From an uncultured Phascolarctobacterium sp. (GTDB taxonomy: Bacteria > Bacillota > Negativicutes > Acidaminococcales > Acidaminococcaceae): DNA of 64,000 nucleotides. The DNA lies in NCBI RefSeq assembly GCF_900770955.1, contig NZ_CAAGLX010000015.1, forward strand, positions 94,505 through 158,504. Direction: 5' to 3'. Position 1 is the first letter of the stretch; the number at the start of each line of letters is the position of its first letter. This document shows, in pieces, positions 25,114-31,852 of this stretch. The translations under genes were made by a program, and so were the position numbers. The notes below the pieces were generated by a model that was not told where the DNA came from, did not search any database, and was given only the letters and a program-made list of their open reading frames with translations.

Positions 25114-26469
25114 TTATTTTAAAACTTCATCCATGGATTGCTTAGCCAGTGCTACAGCCTTATCCAAATCTTTATTTTCAATATTCAGCGGCGGGTTGAA
25201 GTAGATGACGTTACCCAGAGGACGTAGCAGCAGGCCGTGGGTAAGTGCTTTTTTATAGATTTCGTAGCCTATACGCAGGTCGCCGTCGAAGCCGATTTTC
25301 TTATCCTTATCGGTAACAAGCTCCATAGCGTTAATCAGGCCGATATGACGGATTTCACCGATGTTCTTGTGAGCACCGAAGGTGTCCATAAGAGCATTGT
25401 GGAAGTATGTTGCTTTTTCGGCAGCATGCTCAAGAATTTTTTCTTCCTTCATAATCTTGAGTACAGCGAGGGCGGTAGCGCAACCGATAGGATTGCCGGC
25501 ATAGGTGTGGCTGTGCATGAATTGCTTGCCTTTGTTGTAATCGTCATAGAAGGCATCGTAAATTTTATCAGTGGTGCAGACAATAGCCATCGGCAGGTAA
25601 CCGCCGGTGAGTGCTTTACTGATGGTCATAATATCCGGGGTGATACCGGCATGGTTGCAGGCGAACATTTTGCCTGTTCTGCCGAAGCCGGTAGCAATTT
25701 CGTCGGCAATCAGCAGTACGCCGTATTCATCACAGAGCTTACGCAGCTTTTGCAGGTAGAGAGGCGGATAGATACGCATGCCTGCGCAGCCTTGAACGAT
25801 AGGCTCAACAATAATTGCAGCGGTTTCTTTGGCATACTTAGCAAATGCTTCTTCTGCAAATTTGAAGCATTCGCATTGGCAGTGCTCGCGGTCTTTAGCA
25901 AACGGGCAGCGGTAGCAGTCAGGTGCTTTTACATGAATGTTGTTCATCATCATGGGCTTGTACATTTGTGCGAACAGGTCCATGCTGCCTACGGACAGAG
26001 CGCCGATGGTTTCGCCGTGATAGCCTTCGCTGAGGCACATGAAGCGCTGTTTTTCCGGGTGACCGGTCTGCAGCTGATATTGGAAGGCAATTTTCAGTGC
26101 GATTTCTACAGAAGAGGAGCCGTTATCGGCAAAGTTGAATTTATTCAAACCTTTGGGAAGAACCTCGGTAAGCTCTTCGCACAGCTTGATAGCAGGCTCG
26201 TGGGTGAAGTTAACGAAGATAACGTGCTCTAATTGTTCAATCTGTTCTTTGATGGCAGCGTTGATTTTGGGATTACAGTGACCTAAGAGGTTGCACCACC
26301 AGCTGCTGATGATGTCGAGGTATTCGGTGCCGTCGGCTGCGTAGAGGTAGGGGCCTTTAGCGTGGTCAACGATGATGGGACGTAAGGTTTCGTAGTCCTT
26401 CATTTGGGAACAGGGATGCCAGATGTGGGCTAAATCTCTTTTTTGTAAATCTGCTACTCTATCGTTCAT
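25114..26469 (-). CDS. bioA: Adenosylmethionine-8-amino-7-oxononanoate aminotransferase
   Basis: A 451-residue class III PLP aminotransferase making 7,8-diaminononanoate. N-terminal RDLAHIWHPCSQMKDYE and SSWWCNLLGHCNPKINAAI are BioA-specific. Other landmarks are NGSSSVEIALKIAFQY, ADEIATGFGRTGKMFAC and the PLP-lysine motif SKALTGGYLPMA. A cysteine-rich insertion (CYRCPFAKDREHCQCECF) around residues 170-190 is notable and also seen in some Firmicute BioA. The start is ATG with AGGAGGAAG upstream. Confidence 0.93.
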   Translation of the reverse strand: MNDRVADLQKRDLAHIWHPCSQMKDYETLRPIIVDHAKGPYLYAADGTEYLDIISSWWCNLLGHCNPKINAAIKEQIEQLEHVIFVNFTHEPAIKLCEELTEVLPKGLNKFNFADNGSSSVEIALKIAFQYQLQTGHPEKQRFMCLSEGYHGETIGALSVGSMDLFAQMYKPMMMNNIHVKAPDCYRCPFAKDREHCQCECFKFAEEAFAKYAKETAAIIVEPIVQGCAGMRIYPPLYLQKLRKLCDEYGVLLIADEIATGFGRTGKMFACNHAGITPDIMTISKALTGGYLPMAIVCTTDKIYDAFYDDYNKGKQFMHSHTYAGNPIGCATALAVLKIMKEEKILEHAAEKATYFHNALMDTFGAHKNIGEIRHIGLINAMELVTDKDKKIGFDGDLRIGYEIYKKALTHGLLLRPLGNVIYFNPPLNIENKDLDKAVALAKQSMDEVLK

Positions 26470-26509
26470 TTTTTCTTCCTCCTGAGTTTTGTCTAATGAT
26501 TGTTTATTT

Positions 26510-26627
26510 CCCCTTCCGCTTTACGTTGTTCGGCACCTTCCACGTAGGGGCAGACAAGAGTCTGTAATTAAGGCTTTCTTGGTTCCCCTTTGGGAGAACT
26601 GTCGAGCGTTAGCGAGACTAAAGGGGA
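26510..26627. repeat. Intergenic repeat-like sequence between bioD and bioA
   Basis: The 168 bp gap inside the biotin operon holds a structured stretch: CCCCTTCCGC ... then TCCCCTTT (26584-26591) / AAAGGGGA (26620-26627) closing a hairpin with an inner GTC...GAGCGTTAGCGA...GAC. The pattern resembles short dispersed elements of Negativicutes and Clostridia. No ORF is present. Only one copy is in this window, so the repeat status is inferred. Confidence 0.4.
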
Positions 26628-26637
26628 CTGTTAATTT

Positions 26638-27321
26638 TTATTTATATAATCCTTTAAGTACTTCTACATCAATATCCAGTTCGCTGGCGTTCGGCGGTAC
26701 GCAGGCAAGTACGGGAACCGCTGTGATTTCTTCCATCATACGCTTGTTGTCGGCCTGCATGAAGCTAGTGCCGTCGTAATTGTTCAGAATGATGCCGCGG
26801 ACAGGAATGTTTTTCTGCTTGAGGTAGGAGATGGTCAGCACGCAGTTGTTGATGGAACCGAGCGCTGCGTTGGAGATTACCAGTACGCCTAAGCCAAGCT
26901 GTTTGATAATGTCCTCGAGCAGGATGTGTTTTTCGTCCCAGCGGATGGGGCAGATGATGCCGCCGCTGCCTTCCATGGTAACATAATCATATTTGGCAAG
27001 TGATGCCTGATAGTCAGCCTCAATCTTCTCCATTTCTACGGGATTGCCTTCGCGCAGTGCTGCCAGATGCGGAGAAACTGCTTCCTTATAAATGTAGGAA
27101 ACAAGATTTTCCGGGTTTTCCGGAATGTTGGCGGTTTTGGCAACAAAGTCTGCGTCACCCGGCAGCCAGGTGCCGTCAGGCTGTTCTTCGGCGCCGCTCA
27201 GTGCTGCTTTGTAATAGCCTGCGTTGACATCTGCATCACGCAAGCGTTTAACGAGCAGGCCGGTAACATATGTTTTACCGATATCTGTTCCGATTGCTGT
27301 AATGAAAAGACCTTTACTCAT
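26638..27321 (-). CDS. bioD: Dethiobiotin synthetase
   Basis: A 227-residue P-loop enzyme that closes the ureido ring. GLFITAIGTDIGKTYVTGLL is the BioD P-loop. YYKAALSG and MEGSGGIICPI are substrate-site motifs, and ILNNYD is near the C terminus. The ATG at 27321, eight bases after GAAGGTG, is preferred to a GTG three codons upstream. It is the first gene of the biotin operon, behind a strong promoter with candidate BirA sites. bioB is not in the window. Confidence 0.93.
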   Translation of the reverse strand: MSKGLFITAIGTDIGKTYVTGLLVKRLRDADVNAGYYKAALSGAEEQPDGTWLPGDADFVAKTANIPENPENLVSYIYKEAVSPHLAALREGNPVEMEKIEADYQASLAKYDYVTMEGSGGIICPIRWDEKHILLEDIIKQLGLGVLVISNAALGSINNCVLTISYLKQKNIPVRGIILNNYDGTSFMQADNKRMMEEITAVPVLACVPPNASELDIDVEVLKGLYK

Positions 27322-27345
27322 AATATTCACCTTCGTAATTTATTT

Positions 27346-27376
27346 TGGTTAACTTAAAATTTTATACGGTTAACTT
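27346..27376 (-). promoter_or_regulatory. Candidate BirA operator in the bioD leader
   Basis: Two GTTAAC cores at 27348-27353 and 27369-27374, 21 bp apart, each with flanking GG, resemble the GTTAAC-type half-sites of Firmicute biotin operators. The site lies just after the predicted transcription start. Confidence 0.5.
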
Positions 27377-27388
27377 TAGTATAGCTTA

Positions 27389-27442
27389 AGTATACGCTGT
27401 GAAAATTTTGATGTCAACCTAGTAAAATAGTATGGTTAACCA
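27389..27442 (-). promoter_or_regulatory. Biotin operon promoter with second candidate BirA operator
   Basis: On the minus strand TTGACA (27417-27412), 17 bp spacer, TATACT (27394-27389) give a strong promoter. GTCAAC (27413-27418) and GTTAAC (27435-27440), with cores 22 bp apart, overlap the -35 box and form a second biotin-operator-like pair. Binding here would block RNA polymerase. Confidence 0.6.
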
Positions 27443-27456
27443 TAATGGTTGGGCAC

Positions 27457-27497
27457 AAAAAAAGACTGACAGCTATATTTTGTGGTTATAGCTGTCA
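27457..27497 (-). terminator. Terminator of the tautomerase gene
   Basis: Minus strand: GACAGCTATA / TATAGCTGTC stem (10 bp), then GTC and seven T. It lies downstream of 27551 and insulates the bio promoter. Confidence 0.85.
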
Positions 27498-27550
27498 ATC
27501 TGTGCTTATCTTGTGGTTAACGTTGTTTATATTAGAATAGGTAGAAAAAA

Positions 27551-27766
27551 TTATTTTTTTGCTGCTGCGTTTTTACGGATTTCGGTTACCGGTATGCCGC
27601 CGATGCCCTAGTTATCGGTATCAATCTCGTCGATGGTGACAACGGTGGTGGATTTGTTTTTACCTAAAACGTCGTGCAGAAGATTGGTCGCACCTTCGAT
27701 GAGAGCGCGCTTTTGTTCGGGTGTAACGTTGCCTTCCTTGGTGATTTTGATGTTTACATAGGGCAT
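27551..27766 (-). pseudogene. 4-oxalocrotonate tautomerase-family protein interrupted by an in-frame TAG
   Basis: Starting at ATG 27766 (AAGGAGG upstream) the frame encodes MPYVNIKITKEGNVTPEQKR..., a small tautomerase with the catalytic Pro right after Met. At codon 53 (27610-27608) a TAG interrupts ...VVTIDEIDTDN. The same frame then continues GIGGIPVTEIRKNAAAKK to TAA at 27551. In the family this position is normally Trp (DNWGIGG), so TGG to TAG is the simplest change. It may be a real nonsense mutation, a sequencing error or readthrough. The downstream residues remain fully family-like. Confidence 0.8.
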
Positions 27767-27794
27767 GGTGATAACCTCCTTGTGTTTTTCTTTT

Positions 27795-27800
27795 ATTATA
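27795..27800 (-). promoter_or_regulatory. Extended -10 promoter of the tautomerase gene
   Basis: Minus-strand TGCTATAAT; the -10 hexamer is perfect and no good -35 is present. It lies about 30 bp before the start codon. Confidence 0.5.
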
Positions 27801-27811
27801 GCATATTTTGC

Positions 27812-27840
27812 TTGCAAACTGCTCGTTTCTATGCTATTAT
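27812..27840 (+). promoter_or_regulatory. Promoter of the pantothenate operon
   Basis: TTGCAA (27812-27817), 17 bp spacer, TATTAT (27835-27840). Transcription is expected near 27847, leaving a leader of about 240 bases. It diverges from the tautomerase promoter. Confidence 0.55.
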
Positions 27841-27859
27841 AAGTGCGGTAAAATTTACT

Positions 27860-28011
27860 GATGCACAGTAGCATTTAGGATGCGCTGTAGCAGTTAACAG
27901 TAAAGCTTACTTCTGAAAAATTTTTAAGTCAATACTCGCTTGGATCTATAAGACCGGGACGAAGACGCAAACAGGCTAACTATGCGCATTCCGTACCGGA
28001 ATGCGCTTTTT
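27860..28011 (+). promoter_or_regulatory. Structured leader with attenuator upstream of the pantothenate operon
   Basis: The untranslated leader contains two tandem 19-base units, GATGCACAGTAGCATTTAG and GATGCGCTGTAGCAGTTAA (27860-27897). A middle part rich in GAC/GACG motifs follows (27945-27970). It ends with a strong intrinsic terminator GCGCATTCC / GGAATGCGC plus TTTTT (27984-28011), about 80 bp before the first gene. The layout implies premature termination control. The upstream part could be the pan RNA motif known near pan genes; I could not confirm that by eye. Confidence 0.6.
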
Positions 28012-28089
28012 ATATGCTTCGGCACTAATTGGCAATTCCGTAGCCTTGAATTTGCACAGCGTCTCCTGTGGTCAGAAGGGAGGGCAATC

Positions 28090-28938
28090 TTGAAGGTTGG
28101 TATTATTGGCGGAGGCCGTGTCGGCAGCCGTTTGGCTGCATGTCTGCATGAGGCGGGCGTGCTGGCCGGTATTACGGCTGCGACAGCGCAGCACAGCGCA
28201 CAGCTGGCACAGCAATTTGGCGTACCGACGACGGATAATGCTAAGCTGTGGCAGGCAGCAGACGTGCTGCTTCTTACCGTACCGGATCGTTTAATAGGTA
28301 CGGTAGCAGAGGAGCTGGCGCAAAGCGTGAAGCCTGCAGCTAAGGTTGTGCTGCATGTGAGCGGCAGTGTGGGGCTTGAGCCTTTGGCTTCGCTTGCACA
28401 GATGGGCGCTCATGTAGGAAGCCTGCATCCGTTGCAGAGCTTTGCCGGCGGCAATACACAGCTTGCAGGTGTGTATATGGCGCTTGATGGTGACAGCGAA
28501 GCACAGGACGCAGGCAAAAAGCTCGTAGAGCTTTTTGGCGGTAAAGCGTTCAGCGTACCGGCTGAAGAACGTGCGGCCTATCATGCGGCAGCGTGCATCT
28601 GCTCGAACTACGCCGTAGCGGTGGAGGCTATGGCGGCGCAGCTGATGGCGCGCTGGACAGGTAGTAACGAAGCTGCTTGGGAGGCACTGCTGCCCTTGTT
28701 TAAAGGCACAGCGGCTAATTTGCAGGCTACGCAAAATCCTGCTGCAGTTCTTACTGGACCTATTGCCCGCGGTGATGTCAGCACGGTAGCAAAGCATCTT
28801 GCTGCCTTACCGGCAGAGATAATCCCCGCATATTGCTCTCTGGGCCTGGCGACAACCTCGTTGGCCCTTACTAATGGCACTATTGACCCAAAAGCAGCTG
28901 ATGAGCTGAGAAATTTGCTTGGAGGATATTATGGCTAA
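28090..28938 (+). CDS. Rossmann-like / DUF2520 reductase of the pantothenate operon
   Basis: A 282-residue protein with an NAD(P)-binding fold (VGIIGGGRVGSRLAACLHEAG) and a C-terminal DUF2520 helical domain (LHPLQSFAGG ... AYHAAACICSNYAVAVEAMA). Such proteins precede panB-panC-panD in many Firmicutes and may replace PanE/IlvC as ketopantoate reductase; that role is inference. The start is TTG 28090, five bases after AAGGGAGGG. The longer frame from 27982 would begin in the terminator and is rejected. It overlaps panB by eight bases. Confidence 0.85.
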   Translation: MKVGIIGGGRVGSRLAACLHEAGVLAGITAATAQHSAQLAQQFGVPTTDNAKLWQAADVLLLTVPDRLIGTVAEELAQSVKPAAKVVLHVSGSVGLEPLASLAQMGAHVGSLHPLQSFAGGNTQLAGVYMALDGDSEAQDAGKKLVELFGGKAFSVPAEERAAYHAAACICSNYAVAVEAMAAQLMARWTGSNEAAWEALLPLFKGTAANLQATQNPAAVLTGPIARGDVSTVAKHLAALPAEIIPAYCSLGLATTSLALTNGTIDPKAADELRNLLGGYYG

Positions 28939-29770
28939 CAAACAAGTAACAGTCGCAACGATTAAAGAAATGAAGCAAAAGGGCGAACCTATCACGATGA
29001 TAACCGCTTACGACGTAGCAATGTCCCGCAACGTGAACGAAGCAGGCGTAGACATGATTCTTGTAGGCGATTCCCTGGGTAACGTAATTTTGGGATATAA
29101 TTCCACAGTCCCTGTAACGATGGATGAAATGATTCATCACACCAAGGCTGTTATGCGTGGCAACAGCACTGCTTTAGTAGTTGGCGATATGCCGTTTATG
29201 AGCTATCAGGCAAGCATTGTTGACGCAATGTATAATGCTGCACGCTTCCTGAAGGAAACAGGCTGCACCGCAGTTAAGCTGGAAGGTGGTTCCGAGGTAG
29301 TACCTCTCGTAGAACGCCTGACACAGGCAGGCATTCCCGTATGCGCTCATATCGGTCTGACTCCGCAATCTGTAAATCAGCTGGGCGGCTTCAAGGTACA
29401 GGGCAAGGATATTGCTGCTGCACAAACAATGATTGATGATGCCAAGGCTTTGGAGGCTGCAGGTGCTTTTGCCTGCGTACTGGAATGTGTTCCTGCTGCA
29501 TTGGCTGCTAAGGTAACAAGCGAGCTGAAAACCATGGCTACTATCGGTATCGGTGCCGGTAACGGCTGCGACGGTCAGGTGCTCGTATGCAACGATTTGC
29601 TGGGAGTTTCCAATGGCTTCTGTCCGAAATTCGTGAAAAAGTATGCTAATCTGCACGATACTACCGTAGAAGCAGTTAAGGAATATATTGCTGATGTTAA
29701 GGCAAGAACCTTCCCTGCTCCGGAGCATACCTTTAAGATTGACGATGCTGTTTTAGAAAAATTATATTAA
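28931..29770 (+). CDS. panB: Ketopantoate hydroxymethyltransferase
   Basis: A 279-residue TIM-barrel enzyme adding a hydroxymethyl group from methylene-THF to ketoisovalerate. Landmarks are ITMITAYDVAMSRNVNEAGVDMILVGDSLG (metal-binding Asp), TVPVTMDEMIHHTKAVMRG, KLEGG and the PanB signature HIGLTPQSVNQLGGFKVQG. It ends with the usual GIGAGNGCDGQVLV and LGVSNGFCPKFVKKY. ATG with GGAGGA upstream overlaps the preceding stop. Confidence 0.96.
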   Translation: MANKQVTVATIKEMKQKGEPITMITAYDVAMSRNVNEAGVDMILVGDSLGNVILGYNSTVPVTMDEMIHHTKAVMRGNSTALVVGDMPFMSYQASIVDAMYNAARFLKETGCTAVKLEGGSEVVPLVERLTQAGIPVCAHIGLTPQSVNQLGGFKVQGKDIAAAQTMIDDAKALEAAGAFACVLECVPAALAAKVTSELKTMATIGIGAGNGCDGQVLVCNDLLGVSNGFCPKFVKKYANLHDTTVEAVKEYIADVKARTFPAPEHTFKIDDAVLEKLY

Positions 29771-29801
29771 TACTTTTATAAATAAAGTGAGGTAATGCAA
29801 A

Positions 29802-30656
29802 ATGAAATTAGTACATACAGTTGCAGAGCTGCGCGAAGAGGTTGCAGCAGCTAAAGCTCAAGGATTAACCATCGGTTTGGTGCCTACTATGGGCGCTTTG
29901 CATGAAGGCCATGCATCCCTGATTAAAGCAGCTAACATGGAAAATGACTTTGTTGTAGTCAGCGTTTTCGTAAACCCGACTCAATTCGGTCCTAACGAAG
30001 ATCTGGACGCTTATCCGCGTACTCTGGAAGCAGACTGCAAGCTGGCAGAAAGCATGGGCGCTAACGTAGTTTTCGCTCCGGCTCCGAAGGAAATGTATCC
30101 GAGTGAGGATGCAACCTGGGTAGAAGTAACCGGTGAGGTTACCAAGGTTCTTTGCGGCCGTACCCGTCCGATTCACTTCCGCGGCGTAACCACCGTTGTT
30201 ACCAAGCTGTTCAACCTGGCACAGCCGGACCGTGCTTACTTCGGCCAGAAGGATGCACAACAGGTTGAGGTTCTGAAGCGTATGGTAAAAGACCTGTTCT
30301 TCAACATCCAGCTGCGTATTATGCCGATTGTCCGCGAAGCTGACGGTCTGGCAAAGAGCTCTCGCAACACTTATCTGAATGAAGCAGAGCGCAAGGCAGC
30401 TCTGGTACTGAGCCGCAGTCTGAAGGCTGCTAAGGAGCAGTACGAAGCAGGTGAGCGTGATGCTGCGAAGATTACTGCGGCTGTTACCGCTTCCATTAAA
30501 GAAGAGCCTATGTCTGATATCGATTATGTTGAAATTTATGCACTGCCGGAATTGAAACCTGTAGCAGCTCCGATGGCAGGCAGCAACCTGCTGGCTGTAG
30601 CTGTTAAATTCGGCACTACCCGTCTGATTGATAATGTAGTTTTGGAGGAGAAATAA
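29802..30656 (+). CDS. panC: Pantothenate synthetase
   Basis: A 284-residue ATP-dependent ligase joining pantoate and beta-alanine. It has the nucleotidyltransferase HxGH-type site GLVPTMGALHEGHASLIKAA, FVNPTQFGPNEDLDAYPR, and the signature RPIHFRGVTTVVTKLFNL ... FGQKDAQQ. AKSSRNTYL is the KMSKS-like loop. It ends one base before panD. Confidence 0.96.
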   Translation: MKLVHTVAELREEVAAAKAQGLTIGLVPTMGALHEGHASLIKAANMENDFVVVSVFVNPTQFGPNEDLDAYPRTLEADCKLAESMGANVVFAPAPKEMYPSEDATWVEVTGEVTKVLCGRTRPIHFRGVTTVVTKLFNLAQPDRAYFGQKDAQQVEVLKRMVKDLFFNIQLRIMPIVREADGLAKSSRNTYLNEAERKAALVLSRSLKAAKEQYEAGERDAAKITAAVTASIKEEPMSDIDYVEIYALPELKPVAAPMAGSNLLAVAVKFGTTRLIDNVVLEEK

Positions 30657-30657
30657 T

Positions 30658-31041
30658 ATGCTTTATACTATGCACCATGGCAAAATTCATCGCGCTACCG
30701 TAACCCAGGCTAACCTGGAATATATGGGCAGCATTACTATCGACAGCGAGCTGCTGGAGCTGTCCGGTATTCTTCCGGGCGAGCGTGTACAAATCGTTGA
30801 CAACAACAACGGTAACCGTCTGGAAACCTATGTTATTGCCGGTGAGCGCGGCAGCGGTGTTATCTGCCTGAACGGTGCAGCTGCACGTAAAGTTCTGGTT
30901 GGCGATACTGTTATCATCATCGCTTACAGCCTCATGACTGAGGAAGAAGCTAAAACCTATGTACCGAAGGTTGTAATGGTTGACGAAAACAACCATCCGA
31001 TTAACGTTCGCGGTACTGAAAAGGAAGCAGAAATCGGCTGA
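30658..31041 (+). CDS. panD: Aspartate 1-decarboxylase
   Basis: A 127-residue precursor supplying beta-alanine. The self-cleavage site Gly-Ser is in NLEYMGSITIDSELLE (residues about 24-25), where Ser becomes the pyruvoyl cofactor. NGNRLETYVIAGERGSG and LNGAAARKVLVGDTVIIIAY are conserved. It is the last gene of the pan operon, closed by a terminator. Confidence 0.95.
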   Translation: MLYTMHHGKIHRATVTQANLEYMGSITIDSELLELSGILPGERVQIVDNNNGNRLETYVIAGERGSGVICLNGAAARKVLVGDTVIIIAYSLMTEEEAKTYVPKVVMVDENNHPINVRGTEKEAEIG

Positions 31042-31057
31042 TTATAATCATTATATG

Positions 31058-31102
31058 AGCACGTTGCGGCTTGCGCCTGGCGCAGGCTGCAGCGTGCTTT
31101 TT
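31058..31102 (+). terminator. Terminator after panD
   Basis: Stem AGCACGTTGC...TTGCGCC / CGCAGG...GCAGCGTGCT followed by TTTTT. Confidence 0.88.
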
Positions 31103-31190
31103 GTATTGGTGGTTTGCTGAAGTTATGAAGTATCAAGCGATTCCGGATTATAATAAGAAGTTGCATATTTTTCGCAAAGAACAGCAAATA

Positions 31191-31237
31191 AAAACTTCGG
31201 CAGAACGCAAAATATAATGATGTTCTGCCGAAGTTTT
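31191..31237. terminator. Terminator after the HxlR regulator
   Basis: Sixteen-base arms AAAACTTCGGCAGAAC / GTTCTGCCGAAGTTTT around a 15-base loop. It is symmetrical and works for the minus-strand regulator. Confidence 0.85.
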
Positions 31238-31242
31238 CGTTT

Positions 31243-31632
31243 CTATTCGTTTTTGTTATGGCAACAGCAATGCTCTGCTTCCACAGGCTTCATGGAGCAT
31301 TCCGGGCAGATGCCTTCTCCCTCTAACAGCTTGCTTCCCCATTCGTACATGGCCTGCAGGATGGGGAAGAGGCTTTCGCCGCGCGGCGTCAGGCTGTACT
31401 CTACTTTAGGCGGCACTACGGCGTACACCTTGCGTGCAATTAAGCCGTCGCTTTCCAGCTCGCGTAATTGCTGGGTGAGCATTTTTGGTGTTGCCTCGGG
31501 TACGAGGCGGCGTAGCTCGTTGAAACGTAAAATTTTGCCGGACAGGTGCCACAGGAGCAAGGCCTTGTATTTGCCGCCGATAAGCTGCAGAGTGGCGGCA
31601 ACGGGACAATTGACGTTAATAGTGTCTTTCAT
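31243..31632 (-). CDS. HxlR-family regulator with C-terminal Cys/His cluster
   Basis: A 129-residue winged-helix regulator. The start CPVAATLQLIGGKYKALLLWHL (C9 at the usual HxlR redox position) and ATPKMLTQQLRELESDGLI (recognition helix), then YSLTPRGESLFPIL, define the family. Unusual is the tail with C109, C112, H121, C122, C123, C124 and H125, a likely metal-binding site. It is divergent from copA, so it may sense copper; inference. The ATG at 31632 follows GAAAGGAAAC. Confidence 0.85.
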   Translation of the reverse strand: MKDTINVNCPVAATLQLIGGKYKALLLWHLSGKILRFNELRRLVPEATPKMLTQQLRELESDGLIARKVYAVVPPKVEYSLTPRGESLFPILQAMYEWGSKLLEGEGICPECSMKPVEAEHCCCHNKNE

Positions 31633-31732
31633 TGGAAGTTTCCTTTCTGCAAAGAGCAAGGCGATTAAGATATTATTATGCTATGAAAAAATCATTTGCC
31701 TGCCTTGTACATCAAAAATTATATATCTTTAC

Positions 31733-31750
31733 AGTATCTTTTTGCATACT
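31733..31750. promoter_or_regulatory. Candidate HxlR operator
   Basis: Inverted repeat AGTAT-N8-ATACT in the hxlR-copA divergent gap. A further pair CTACCT (31753-31758) / AGGTAG (31781-31786) spans the copA -35 box. HxlR-type regulators bind short inverted repeats of this kind. Confidence 0.4.
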
Positions 31751-31771
31751 ATCTACCTAAATAGTGCATTC

Positions 31772-31799
31772 TTGAAATAAAGGTAGCGTTTGCTATAAT
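31772..31799 (+). promoter_or_regulatory. Promoter of copA
   Basis: TTGAAA (31772-31777), 16 bp spacer, TATAAT (31794-31799) with extended -10 TGC. The -10 lies inside the palindrome TGCTATAATAATAGCA. Confidence 0.7.
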
Positions 31800-31852
31800 A
31801 ATAGCAGACAAAACATTTTACGTCAAACAGATAGCAAGCGAAAGGAGTCACG

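Noticed and set aside
27982..28089. Longer N terminus for the DUF2520 protein
   Set aside because: The extra 36 codons run through the intrinsic terminator and have no ribosome site; TTG 28090 has a good one and begins at the Rossmann strand.
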